Shown here piece after piece: positions 1 to 12,659 of a stretch of DNA of 64,000 nucleotides. A program made the translations under genes and the position numbers. Where the stretch lies: NCBI GenBank assembly GCA_029582265.1, contig CM055828.1:8531902-8595901 (forward strand), given 5' to 3'. The stretch comes from Zoroaster sp. YZ-2022. Its lineage: Eukaryota; Echinodermata; Asteroidea; Forcipulatida; Zoroasteridae. Below the pieces are notes generated by a model. The model was not told the origin of the DNA. It worked only from the letters and a program-made list of their open reading frames with translations, and ran no database searches. Within the stretch, counting starts at the first letter, position 1; each line of letters begins with the position of its first letter.

Positions 1-2130
1 TATAGAGGTTTATTTATTTTTTTATTTTTTATTCAGTGATACCTAGGCCCCGGTGTGCTAGTTTTGCCCGAGGTAAAAAATGAGAAAATAGACAAAGGGT
101 CTAAGCTGTAAGGTAGGGGCGGATCCACAGTCTCGAAAAAGGGGGGCACACTGCCAAAAGGTATGGTATATTACGTGCACGGCGATAAAAAGGGGGCACA
201 AAAAGAAAAGTAAAAATTACACACACAGTGAAGTGACACTGATATTTAAAGAGTCTATGAAATCATATTTTGTTTACATAAATAATGTTGCTTATATCCA
301 TGCTTCTGGACAGTTTAAACAAAAAAGGAAATATATTTTTTTACCATACATACAGTGTAGATTGAGACAGCTTGATTGAGTGCACTGTTTAATTTTTTTT
401 TTTTACAACCATTCAAGCTCAAGAGGGCGCTGTTTTCTGACACAACAGCCGAACTCAGTGTCACACTTACTTTTTTAGTAAATTCAAACTCCAAACCCTA
501 CTTTTAAAAAACAGTGTTTACATAGCTCAAACAATTTTCTTTACTGATTCGTAACCAAAACATCCGGTTAACAAGACAAAAATGGAGAGAACCAACAAAA
601 AATGGACAAAAACAAAAACAAAAACAAAAACAAAAACAAACACTATTTCATAGGCCCTTTAAAGACGTTTTCATCCTTCCATTTTTCTGAACATAATACG
701 AAGTTGACAGTACTAAGATGGAGAAGTATACAAGAAAATCAGAGCTTTCTCGGCCTTTTCACCCTACAGCGCAGAGCTTGTTCCCATGGGAACGCATCCA
801 ATGACAAAGCCCCTGGATCCAGTAATCCCTCGCGGTGAATCAAGAGCCTACATGTAATTATTTGTGATAAGGTGGCAAAAATCGGCGGGGATGAATCATA
901 CAATTTGCTGGTCATATTTCTCATATTTTCTAAGAAGTCTGTACATGATTGATTCAGCCTCGCTATTGTTATATCTCTTCACCGTGTTTCGCACATGATG
1001 AAGTACCGAGTCACAGAGCAGTTTAACCGTGTGGATTCAGATGTCTGCGCCGGGTTGATGGGCTTTATTGTCCGGTGCTTTAATTTGATCTCATGGTCGC
1101 GTGGTTTACTCCGCCAAGTGCCATTGTTACTTGTCACGCTAGTTGCAAATCCCTTATTTTGCACAAGTACAGTCGCCTCAGAATTCACTTTGTATAATTC
1201 CATTTTAGTATGTTCCATATCATTCTAGAGTCTTTTCATCCACAAATAATGGACAGTGAAATAGTTCCAATCGATTTTGCTTAGATTCTCTACCAACATA
1301 AAAAGTACTGTGACTTAAATTTGCTTAATGGGGCCTTAAATATGTCTTATTGGAAAAATACTTTATTTCTACTTCCTTTGACTTTGATTTATGGTCAACT
1401 GCTGTGCAGTCTCGTTGATGTTTGTTCCTCGTCTCTGCATGTTTACCTCATTTATTTTATGTGTCACTTGGTCTGTCAGTAATAATTTCCCATAAACCCT
1501 TAAAAACATGTATTCTCTAAAAGCACATGTTTGTTGGGTCTTCAAAAGACAAGCTTTTTAGAGACCTTCGCCACATAGGCCTAGTCACTCTCATTTGATT
1601 TTTTAACTGATCCTACATGATTTTGTATATTGTATATTACTTGAGTGGAACAAAACTGAACTGAACTGAGATGAACTTGTGGAAACACCAACAGATGAAA
1701 AATGGCACAAAGAAAGAAAACAAAAACACATAATAATCTAAATCTAAATAATCCAATCAATGTAATCTAAATAATCCAATCAATGTAAACAATATAATGA
1801 TGTAGGCTATTATGAATACTGTAACACTGATATATTGTAACTGTCACCTGTCAAAGTCAGGATGTGCGTTTCCGTGATCTAAATTTTATTCCGAAAAAGT
1901 ATGAAGATGACAATAAACTCTATAATATATACTTACGGAACTTAAAAACGCATCATCCCAATATTTCACATATTTTTCAACAGCAGATTATTGCAGTGAG
2001 AAAAAAGAACATAGGTTAACAATTTATGAGCGCAAATTTTCACATCATACTGACACAATAAAAGTGCTATGTACAATTATGGCTTCAATTTATCACTGCA
2101 TATAAGTTATACATATTTATTGAGAAATAT
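1..2130. other. AT-rich non-coding stretch
   Basis: No exon is recognisable. It contains an (AAAAAC)n microsatellite at about 606-640, whose short Lys/Asn reading frame is not a gene. A degraded G-rich repeat remnant lies near 117-205. Confidence 0.6.
117..205. repeat. Degenerate GGCGGATCC-type MITE remnant
   Basis: GGGGCGGATCCACAG, followed by AAGGGGGGCACA and a second GGGGGCACA, resembles one end of the G-rich GGCGGATCC/GGCGTAGC MITEs seen complete at 28.7, 34.7 and 37.0 kb. No matching right end or target duplication was found, so this is a weak call. Confidence 0.3.
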
Positions 2131-2166
2131 AAGTTAAAACTTGTAGCTTTGCATGGTGAGGATGAT

Positions 2167-2341
2167 AAGTAAGACTAATTGCGGTGACACCATGTGGAAT
2201 CTCAATTGAGTAGTAATAACATTCTCCTGAGGACGATCAGAGCATACTGATCGAAACGTCGAGTTGTACCACCAGTTCTTTTCAGAACTTATTACTACTC
2301 AATTGAGATTCCACATGGTGTCACCGCAATTAGTCTTACTT
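2167..2341. mobile_element. Fold-back repeat with perfect 53-bp arms (copy 1)
   Basis: The left arm 2,167-2,219 and right arm 2,289-2,341 are perfect reverse complements, separated by a 69-base loop that carries a hammerhead-like core. A second copy of the arms is at 46,229-46,404 in opposite orientation. Both copies share about 30 bases outside the palindrome (here just left of 2,167, starting TAAAACTTGTAGC), so the palindrome is part of a larger repeat. The arrangement fits inverted terminal pieces of a Penelope-like element, but no GIY-YIG or reverse transcriptase coding is visible nearby. Confidence 0.75.
2224..2263 (+). ncRNA. Hammerhead-ribozyme-like core in fold-back loop
   Basis: The sequence reads CTGAGGA (2,227-2,233, fits CUGANGA), stem II GATCAG (2,235-2,240) with CTGATC (2,247-2,252) around loop AGCATA, then GAAAC (2,253-2,257) and GTC (2,258-2,260). 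Short stem I pairs are CTC 2,224-2,226 with GAG 2,261-2,263. Cleavage would fall after C2,260. Stem III is only AC/GU with no loop, the minimal form known from Penelope-like retroelements, which is thought to work as a dimer. Activity is not shown. Confidence 0.6.
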
Positions 2342-2344
2342 AAA

Positions 2345-5300
2345 TATAAGTTGATGCGTTTTTAAATTCCGTGAGTGTATGTACGCGTTTTTAATGGTAA
2401 TAATTTCAACTGCTAAATCATCTCACTGACAAAACAAAATTCCTACATTCGAATACAAAAACTTTTTTCTCCGCTCTCCTCCACCCGTCTTTCAAAACTC
2501 CTTCTATATTTCATATTATTCTTATTCCGTGTTTAAAAGAATTGTACACCATCTGTAAACACAGCCATACTTTATAAGACTCAATAGAGATAATAGACAC
2601 ATAAACATACATGTGAAAGTTTGTGTCATTAACGAGAAAATAGTGACAAAAACTTAATTAATAGTTAATTTACTTGGTCAGCAAATTAAAATCTCTAATC
2701 GCAAAAAAAACCAAAAACGTTTGGGTTGATTGGGCCCGCAAAACAGGCCCTAATGGGAAGTCTATCAGTTCTATTTTGCCATGAACGTATGCATGACCTG
2801 AAGAAGATTACTCACACTAGGGTCAGAGACAGTTTCCTCGTATGACAGGTTTTTTTTCTTTCTTACTCTTCTCTACTATCATTGGTCAAGATGCCCATCT
2901 GTAATTACACTGTAAAAATAATTAATATTGATTGCTTCTCAAAATTAGCAAAAAATAAATGCCCCAGTGACAAAACCGCAGAGTGGAGGGTGACTCACGT
3001 TCCGGGACCGGACCAGAGCGCCGGTTGTGAGTGAAGCCGGGCATGGGGAGAATATTACGGATGAACGCTAGATTAGTAAGCACAAAGGAACATCAATGTT
3101 TGGTGGTCAAACATCAAGTACGGGCCACCATAGGTCGTTAACAGATGGAATCTTATCAATCATTAGTGTAACAAAGCACGGGATTCACACAGTGTTTATT
3201 CACCTCTAATGTTTTGGAAATCCTATTAAATGTGGTTTTTGTTGAAAAAAAAACATATATGGGTTTCAGTTTAGTAATGAAATTGCAGGCAAATTTGCAA
3301 AAGGCCCCAAATTCTATTCAATTCAACTTAATCATCACAATACCACACGTAAAAGTGGCCTCATAGTGTGCAATAAAACAAACATTATACATGGACAAAA
3401 ATGATAAAACATTAGTAAACATAAATAGGCTACCTAAACAAGCTCCAATGATGAACAGAAGTAGAAGAAAAAACAGAGATATAAAACCATGAATGTCACA
3501 GTTATAAAATCACAAATTTCAGAATAAAGGGCAATGTATATAGCCTACATTTAGCGCTCTAAAAAAACCTAAAAAAACAAAAAAAAACATAAATGTTCAC
3601 ATTTTTACATAAAAATTACTGAAAATTTTAATTACTGAAAAATTTCTAAAAAGTTACAGCACCTCATATGAAATAACCTTTTTGAAAATATCACCATGAG
3701 TCTCAAGTGAATAATTTGTGCCCAGGAGCAGAACAAGAATTGTTAATTTGTGTTTAAAACATTTCTCAATTCTCATAATTATGATTCATACAAAAAGTGC
3801 CTCTGTCGATACCATAAAATATCTATCAAAATTATTCAGTTTTTGAGTGAACAAAGACAGCATTTCTTTTGTCTGAAAGTTAATTAAATATGAACATTAA
3901 ATACGTTAAATACAGCGGATTCTTACGCACGGGCATAAGAGGGCGGTGTTTATTTTCGTTCATTTCAAAACTTTTGTGAGTTTTCCCACCGATGGGCTAC
4001 AACCGAGCCATTCCAAGATGCTGTAAGTTTCTGTGAAGTTGTTGGCACGTGTTCTATATCGACAGAGGGCGCACTATTGTAGCCCATGCTGACGTGCGGC
4101 GTAATCTGTACTCCGGCTTGCGCTTGCATACCACATGATCTCTATTATGATCTCTATTTTGAGGGTTGACCCAATGGTACTTAATTAGTGAAGTTATTAC
4201 AAGGGCCATTTTACCACTCCCATACAAAAGAAACACAAGGAATTTGTACATACAATGGGGAGGATGATTGTCCCTGTGTATATAGCATGTACTGCAAGGC
4301 GTGGATTATGAGAGTGGTAACATGGCATACAGTGACTTAAATATAAGTGCATGACCCTCGATTCAATCAGTATAATAGAGATCAGTGTTCTGAGAGATCT
4401 CTTGCCGCATCCAGCTAATATACAAGTTACCCACGATGCAACTTAGCACGTGGACCGCCGTTACGTGAATCATGCCTCTTCACTCTTAATCCATGTAGGC
4501 CTAATTGTTGCTGTATTGAAAACAGAGTGTAAGACTATTAACTTTAGGCTATCTGCACTTTATTAACTCTACCACAATGTGTACCACAGATGTCAACAGA
4601 AACGCCACGCTGGCGTCACTTACTGTTCATCAATTCGTCAGAGATTATATCAGAGGTTTTTTCGATGATACACATTGCATGACTAAATTCACATCAACTC
4701 AAGAGTAAATTGGTTTCACACGCGTAAGAGCTATTTGGCATTACAACATACTTGTTTCAAATGGAGCATTTGAAGTCAGTGACACATTAAATTGACCGTG
4801 GATGAGCTAAACCTTCACTTCAAATGATTTCACGACCAGACCTTTGTCAAAGTTTCATGTTCGAAGTTGTAAGGACTTTACTCATGTCAAAACTATTCAC
4901 AGTATAACTATAACTATAGGCCTACTTATGATTATGTTACTTATAAAGTGCCGATAATAATACACATAGCTCGGTTATTACGTGTTGAGCGTGTATTGGG
5001 CAATCCTGATGCCTTTTCTATGAACAGCCATCTTGATTTTTTAATACACAAGACTACGAAAACAAACTGTGAGGCAAATGTCCTCAAATTAGACTGGTGC
5101 TTTGCCAAGTGTGATCATGTGTGTGATGATTTTGAATTGGCAGTCAGGGATCCAGTCGAAAATGGGGTGATGTTAGGGTATACATGTAATATAACCACGC
5201 CCTCACAGTGGGGATACTGATAGTCAAGTTACATTGAGTAGTTGGATTATGTATCATCATGATGTAAGCATAATGACATCAGGCACGGCTGGCGCCCTCA

Positions 5301-8300
5301 TTTCCCGAGAGAGTCTCAGTCGGTCAAAATCGCCCTGTTAATTTCGAACTGAATTGCGTCAAGTGCAATCTAATTTTGACACGTTATAGACCTTTATTTT
5401 GCCGTATGTCACAGCCGTAGTTTATGGCCAAATATGATCGGCCATCAGCCCAAACCTTTAACATAATTCAAAATGTTTAATAAATAATTGAAATTATTGA
5501 ATATATAGACTTACAATACGAAAGTGAAGATTATAGGCCTATGCCTTTTAAAAGCTAAAGACGTATAAAATGTTTAATTTTGGGAACAATCGGATTAAGA
5601 TGTTCACCGATATGGTCGCCCATACAAAATAACACTCAATGTTTACAAACGGAGGAAAGGTCTACGATGCTGCCATCTTACTTTTTTTTTCGTCCATGCC
5701 AAACCACATGACCAAACCGAGGCTGGGAGGAAAATAGGTTGGTGATTTTTATGCAGTGAGAGTCAGTGCGATGACCGTATTAGCGCACAGTGAACCTACC
5801 AACTGATGCAACCACTCGGATATCTCTTGGCTAACAGTATAATGGATGAATACATGCTTTGGGGAATGTTGTTATTATGTGAGCACGGAGGATGCACCTG
5901 GTAATTTTCCATAGTCTTATGGACGGAAATTGAAAAATACTGGGAAGCTTTAGAAGTACAATGTATGACTTGTGTACAAGTGTATAGGGAATTAACACGT
6001 GCATCCTCCATGCGAAACAATCCCCAAAGCGTGTATTCAGAAGAAAATTAAGACATGGGCCTTTTCAGTTTTCGAGCCTGGGAAGAAAAACCGAGTAGAG
6101 CCTAATTGAAGAAAAAGCCCAGGTGAGCATGGTAGGAACTGAAATCCCAGGTCGTTATAAATATCAGCCTGCATGGGCAAAAGTTTCCCCCAGAGGCTAA
6201 GAAATGAAAATGGTGCATTATTTCGGGTAATAACCATGAGAGGAAAAATTCCCAATTAGCAGAAAGTTTACTATTATTCCAGTTACAACTATATAGGCCT
6301 ACCGGTTTCTGAGTGGTAACCTTGCAGTTTCACTGTTAAGTTGGTATATGAAGCCTCCCCTGTGTACTCTCATTGCCAATTGTTTGGGGGAATACACGTT
6401 ATGACATCGTTATCTTGTTTGGGGGAAATATCATGTTCCGGGCGGGATTTTAACCTAGTTCTCAGAGGTCGAACGCGAGGAAAGTAGGCCTACCCCTATA
6501 CGCCAACCTAATCAAAAACCTGTCGTCCCGTGAGCAACTCGCGTGCACTCGTATACAACCCCTGACATCGTTCACGCCTAGTGATTCATCGACTCGCCTT
6601 CGAAACGAAGAAATTGAAACCAAGAAACCTCCCAACCATTTCGCAGCGTTCCTCTTCAGTTACAACATTTTCATCCCCAAGTTCACAGTGCGGGGGCTTA
6701 ATTAAGCAACGAGTCAAAATCGTATACAGTTTCAGCCTTGTGAAAGATATAGCTTACAATATTGAGCATTTGAGTCAAGACTGTTTATAGTCTCAGGTGG
6801 TTTGTCTGTAACTAGCTATAGCGCCCATGACCCTTTATATCTACCCGTGTTTTCCACTCTGTCGCCCTGTATCATTTTCCACTCGGTGTGAGGGCACGTA
6901 GTTGCACCGTTGTACACTAATATTGACCCTTCCCGATCATGTTCTAGTTCACTGTAATGACTGCATATTGCAGCACACATTTTCCTCATACAATGTCGTT
7001 GACATTTATTTCCAAAAGGTTTGTTTCTACAAGTTGTTTTCTGTCAAACAGATTTCCAGTGTTCCATTCTTCCTTTATCCACCCACTCCACCCTTCCCCA
7101 AAACCACTGACGGATCCAAGGGGCAGAGAGGGGGAGGGAATGCGCCCTCTCTTGTATACACCATGCATGTAAATTTACCATGTATATTTATCATTTTTTC
7201 TAGACCCTGCATCCTACCTAAAACTCCCACCCCCCCCCCTCTCTCTCTCTGTTCTCATAATAATGTTTCCGTGGTGTTTTCTTCTTTTGGGGGTTATGTC
7301 TTGTGCAGTGCTGTTTCGTCTTATTTTACTACCCTCTGCCTCACCCAAGTCACTCCCCCACCCTGTCTGTCTCTTTTCCGTCTCTGTCTGGACTCTCTAA
7401 GAATCCACGCTCGGTCACTCTAGCCCATCGATCTATTTTTTGCTCCCTAAGTGTTTTCCATGCACTCAGTGATGTTCTCAAGCCGATTCCAACATCTTTG
7501 CTCCACGCAGTTTCATTTGAAACATTTTTGCTGCGTTCAATTTGAAACACTTAAAGCCAGTGATATTCCCAGTCCTGCAGTTTTCCATTGTTGTTGTTGT
7601 AATTGTTGGACAACCCTAGCCGTCTCCATCCTCTTTTCTTCGGAATTCTCAGGAACTCTCTAGTCTCCAACGTCTCAACATTCACGTATAACATGATTCA
7701 TCCACAAAGCCGACACCGTGTCTCCACGTATCCTATGATCAACATCTACAGAGACATTTATCATAGATAGACAGCAAATTTCTCATCTTGCTCTTCATGC
7801 AAGCTCCCCGCCTCGCGCCGGATGATTTTTTTTTTACCTCCATCATCTAAAAATGCGGGGGATGCCCGCAAAAAGTCATTCATATAATCAGCAGTCAGTG
7901 TATCAGGGGTAAACCCTTATGGTTTGATAAAATTAGAATCTTACCGCAATGACTCACCCTATAGATTACGTACACACGGTGTCGTCATTAAAGGACAGAC
8001 GGGGAATCGTGGAACACCATGCAGACCTGCTGGAGGCAACCGTTCGTTAATCTTTAATGTTACATCCGTAGGCACCCCATCAAAGACTGGGGACATTAAT
8101 GAAAGTACAACCCGAAGTCCTATAATGAACTGCCTTCGTGTTTTGATGAATGTTACCGATGAAATGTTTTGACAAGAGCTCTTCTTGTCGGTGGCGGTGC
8201 GAATGTTGACGTTCTGAGAAAGTTGTGACTCTGTTCTGACATTGTGGCAACATTGAATTATTGTCTGACCTATTTTGGCAAACACCGGGATGTTAAAACT

Positions 8301-9120
8301 ACACCATTGGTGTTTATAATTGGGCAATTTCCCAATTAAACAAAACATTGATACCTTTGCATGGTGTTATTTTAACATCCTGGTTTCTGCAGGTTTTTAC
8401 ATGCATCACTCTGACCCCAAAGTAACGAACTAATGTCTCAATTCTTACTTCGTGTTAAGTTGGTGATGATATAATATATCCTGTACAATAATGATAGTAG
8501 CAATCATTAGCTAATGATTTCACATTGACAACTGTATAGGACTATATGAATTTTCACAGTTATCTCATAATATTGTGAACCAAATCAGCTGAAACTGTTA
8601 CAGATCAATTCCTTAACATATTTCTTGATGTTCATAGTGTGGATGCATAATAATGATATTTTATTAAGAATATATTTTAGTTTTCAAGCCGTATATTCAT
8701 TATCTGCTGTTTTCTAATTTCCTGCTCATTTTTCTTTTAAGTCTCCCAACTTTTCCTTCAATTTCATTTTCGTCCGATCTCTCTAGTCTTGCTCCCAACC
8801 ATAATTCATCCCCCTCCCCACCATGATATTCTCTTCACAATGATTCATTTCCACTTTCCAGTAGTTATCGGACAAACAAAAGGCTATAGATAATAGATTT
8901 GGATTCAATCTTGTAGCCTTCACACAACCTGATGAATCAGCCAACTCCCATTTCCCTTATCCACATTCCCAAATCCCCCACTGGACCTGGTGTCGAGCTG
9001 GTATTCGGATACTTGTACGTATTCGGTTTTGAATACAATAATGTATTTCAATAGAAAGGTTGTTTTCATTGTCGTGTTCAAATATTATTTGAATGTGAAT
9101 ACATTTCAAAGTACTCGACT
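2345..9120. other. Long non-coding stretch without recognisable genes
   Basis: AT-rich DNA without supported exons. Frames at 4,948-5,220 (90 codons) and 6,902-7,423 (173 codons) are open but resemble no family. The second overlaps pyrimidine-rich sequence (about 7,060-7,680), where stop codons are rare by composition. TAGGCCTA-type palindromes occur, for example near 5,537 and 6,294. Confidence 0.55.
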
Positions 9121-9122
9121 CC

Positions 9123-9345
9123 ATGTCTGATTCACCACTCCCCAACCTATCTCATTTTCCTCATTTTTCATATCCTCTCCCCACCTTTCCATTTCCAGTT
9201 CTAATGCATCCCTCCCCATCCCCAACTTCCTCCCTTCCCCCATTTCCCACGCTTTATTCCTTCTCGAGTCTTGCTCTCTCTTCCATTTCCTCTCCTCCTT
9301 CTCATCCCCACTCAAATTCCTCATCCTCTCCCTTCTACCACCCCT
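9123..9345. repeat. Polypyrimidine tract (C/T-rich low complexity)
   Basis: The plus strand is almost wholly pyrimidine (TTCC, CCTC and CCCC runs). This explains the open Ser/Pro-rich frame on this strand and the Glu/Arg-rich one on the other. It is a low-complexity tract, not a gene. Confidence 0.7.
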
Positions 9346-10049
9346 CATATTTTCCTTTGAAGCATTATCGACTTCATCTTCTTCATCTAACAACTCACAG
9401 TCGCAACCGCTTCCGAGATCGCAACCGCTTCAGCTCTGAGGTGTTACACCCACAACGATGCGGTAACGCCGTTGTGGCAAAAAATAAACCCTCACAGGCA
9501 AAACCGCAAAATGAGAATTTCGAGAAAATAACATCCGAGTTCGTGAGAAGGATGGCATCCGTGATCCCCTTAAAGATGTTAACGAAGCAATCTATCAGCC
9601 AATATGACTCATTGTTGCTGTCCCGCAATCGATTTTATTAAACAAGAGAGCTCATAACCGACGCGTGACCGTCATTAGCAAAGTAAGCAGCTCAGACGGC
9701 TGCCTTCTCAAACTGGTGTCCATATCCTCGCTTTTCTATCATGTTTGTACATATCTAGGCGCTCAGTGCCGTATATCAAACATTTCCTAACATAAAATTG
9801 TGCCACGAATCAATAACATGCAGCCAATCTTGAGACAATTTGATGAACCATATCAAATAAAGATATGAAAGCAAAACCTTCAAACAGATGGGAGGATATT
9901 AAAACTAAAGAAACAATGCAGGGAGATAGTGAATCAGCGACAGAGTTACTGTAGACAAACACACAGACACCCCACCCGACAGACAGACAGGGGAGGGGGA
10001 GCTCGACTGCGAGGAGACGCAGAAGAGAAACACACTTTTGTATTCAGAC

Positions 10050-10138
<89 letters not shown>

Positions 10139-10482
10139 GTGGACTTGTATAGCGCACGTATCCACCAACTGAATGGTGCTCAAGGCGCATTATATTATTA
10201 CCCCTGCTCATAAGGCTCATAAGGCTCATAAATCATTCCTGAAACCATCTCAGCTCCCTGGGGAGTATACAGCTCAATTGCTGCCATTACAGCGCATATA
10301 GGGCTAATCAACCAACTCTGCCCTCACAGGTACCCATTTAACCCCTGGGTGGAGAGAAGCAATTATGGTTAAGTGTCTTGCTCAAGGACACAAGTGTCAC
10401 GGCCGGGATTCGAACCCACATTCTGCTGCTAACACCAGAACTTGAGTCCGGTAAGCTAGACCGCTCGGCCACTCCACTCCAC
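10050..10482 (-). mobile_element. tRNA-headed SINE with (ATT)n tail, copy 1
   Basis: Read on the minus strand: a tRNA-like head with A box TGGCCGAGCGG and a B box GGTTCGAATCC, a body including CTTGAGCAAGACACTTAACC, a 3' domain with GCGCCTTGAGCACCA and GTGCGCTATA, and a long (ATT)n tail (10,050-10,138 on the plus strand). The head derives from a tRNA gene and serves as an internal pol III promoter. Poly-Ile/Leu/Tyr/Asn frames here are microsatellite translations. Confidence 0.85.
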
Positions 10483-10945
10483 ATGAACCTACATCATCAC
10501 GGGGCTCGCCATAATTTACCAGCTACAAACTGCATTGCTAACAACCTATGGATTTCAATTCATTATACACTATTGGTAATCGCAATAAACGTAAATGCTC
10601 ACAGTTTTACATAAAACATACTTAGTGTCAAGTTGATAATTGTATCAAATGTGTTTATTTATGAAGTGCTTATATCATTTTAGTAAAATAAATTCTCAGA
10701 TGAATTTTCGAATCCAACATTAAATTGAATACGAACATTTTTAATGTGTTAAGTTTACTATTTTCTCGTTCGTTATTTTCGACACAATGAAATAAGCAGA
10801 AGCTTTGACAGGTTGGTTTCTGTACATTATTATTATATGATTATATGATTCTTACAAAGTATGGATGCATTAACAGACAAACAAACGTGTATACTGCTGT
10901 TTAACATACACCTGTATGCCACATACACCAGTGCCATCATTGTGT

Positions 10946-10968
10946 AAACCGCTCGACCATGGCACTCC
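10946..10968 (-). repeat. SINE head fragment
   Basis: AACCGCTCGACCATGGCACT repeats the tRNA-like head found at 11,522-11,545 (end of SINE copy 2). Only the head is present, so it is a truncated or recombined copy. Confidence 0.55.
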
Positions 10969-11071
10969 TTGCGTCAGGACTGTGAAAGTGTCGATGGTCT
11001 CAATGAGGCATCAAGTTCTAGTGAAAGCGAGGAGAATTGAGTAATAACTCTCTTGGAATATCAAGATATAC

Positions 11072-11547
<476 letters not shown>

Positions 11548-11570
11548 AGAAAGACTTGCACGGTGAAAAG

Positions 11571-11624
11571 GACGTTTCGATCAGTATGCTCTGAAGACGA
11601 TCAGAGCATATTGATCGAAACGTC
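11571..11624. repeat. 54-bp palindrome built from hammerhead-like sequence
   Basis: Arms 11,571-11,594 and 11,601-11,624 are inverted copies with one mismatch and a 6-base spacer. The outer parts read GACGTTTCGATCA and TGATCGAAACGTC. It looks like two copies of the 2.2-kb ribozyme-like unit joined head to head. Confidence 0.7.
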
Positions 11625-11627
11625 GAG
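11588..11627 (+). ncRNA. Second hammerhead-ribozyme-like core
   Basis: CTGAAGA (11,591-11,597), stem II GATCAG (11,599-11,604) with TTGATC (11,611-11,616, one G-U pair), loop AGCATA, GAAAC (11,617-11,621), GTC (11,622-11,624). Stem I is weaker than in the 2.2-kb copy because the flanking GCT and GAG do not pair well, so this copy may be inactive. Confidence 0.5.
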
Positions 11628-11675
11628 TTGTCACCAACCTTTAGTCTTTACTTAAAGATATACATAAATTATACA

Positions 11676-12032
11676 TGGAGTGTCGTGGCCGAGCGGTCTA
11701 GCTTACCGGATTCAAGTTCTGGTGTTAGCAACATAATGTGGGTTCGAATCACGGCCGTGACACTTGTGTCCTTGAGCAAGACACTTAATCATAATTGCTT
11801 CTCTACACCCAGGGGTTAAATGGGTACCTGTGAAGGCAGAGTTGGTTTGCTCTATATGCGCTAGAAATGGCAGCAATTGAGCTGTATACTCCCCAGGGAG
11901 CTGAGATGGTTTCAGGAATGATTTATGAGCCTTATGAGCAGGGATAATAATATAATGCGCCTTGAGCACCACTTAGTTGGTGGATACGTGCGCTATATAA
12001 ATCCACACATTATTATTATTATTATTATTATA
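11676..12032 (+). mobile_element. tRNA-headed SINE with (ATT)n tail, copy 3
   Basis: Plus-strand member: A box TGGCCGAGCGG at 11,686-11,696, B box GGTTCGAATC at 11,741-11,750, body ATTGCTTCTCTACACCC, 3' domain GCGCCTTGAGCACCA and a short (ATT)n tail. It lies opposite to copies 1 and 2. Confidence 0.85.
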
Positions 12033-12309
12033 AAACAACCAATCACCTGTGAAAGTGGCATCCTATTACACTGTGTCATTGACGAGAAAAATAGCGAAAA
12101 TTCATTTTTGGAAAGCGTAACTCTTTCCTAAATTCAAATGACGACACTTATTAAAATCAGTAAAATGTCTGTAAATATATGTATTATAAAATAAATGTTA
12201 AAAAAGGTGAATGTTTCAAGCACAAAATCACAAAATTTTGTCTTCGTCTGACAGAAATTCATTTTGGAAAAATACTTTTCAAATTTTACTTGTTATTTAA
12301 TTTTTTATT

Positions 12310-12652
12310 TTTTTAAAAATGCAATTCGCCCCACACAAGGCCAATGGCCACTCCAAGGTGGGGGCTACTCAGTCATTGAGTTGTTACAACGACTCCACAC
12401 TGAAGAAACCAGCCCCGCGCACCGAAACTAGACAAGTTAATAACCAGCCTCTTCACGGTGCGAATAGGACTGGGAGGGGTAACTAGTCCAGAACAAGGCA
12501 GTTGTTAAACTGCCTCTGCCCCTATAAGCAATTATATGGTTAAGTGTCTTGCTCAAGGACACAAGTGTTACGGCCGGGACTCGCACCCACATTCTGCTGC
12601 TAACACCAGAACCCGAGTCCGGCAAGCCAGACCGCTCGGTCACGACACTCCA
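12310..12652 (-). mobile_element. tRNA-headed SINE, variant tail, copy 4
   Basis: The tRNA-like head and the ACACTTGTGTCCTTGAGCAA body are clear (12,520-12,652, minus strand). Left of about 12,520 the sequence departs from copies 1-3 and lacks the (AAT)n tail, so the 3' part is a different tail or another repeat. The left limit is uncertain. Confidence 0.65.
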
Positions 12653-12659
12653 CAAAACG

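Noticed and set aside
6902..7423. 173-codon plus-strand frame
   Set aside because: It overlaps C/T-rich sequence where stop codons are rare. The translation matches no family and has no splice or start context.
9123..9641. 172-codon Ser/Pro-rich frame
   Set aside because: Its first half is the polypyrimidine tract; it is a composition artefact.
11686..11760. Possible functional tRNA gene
   Set aside because: A and B boxes are present, but the acceptor stem and cloverleaf do not close and the sequence continues into SINE body; the same holds for the other SINE heads.
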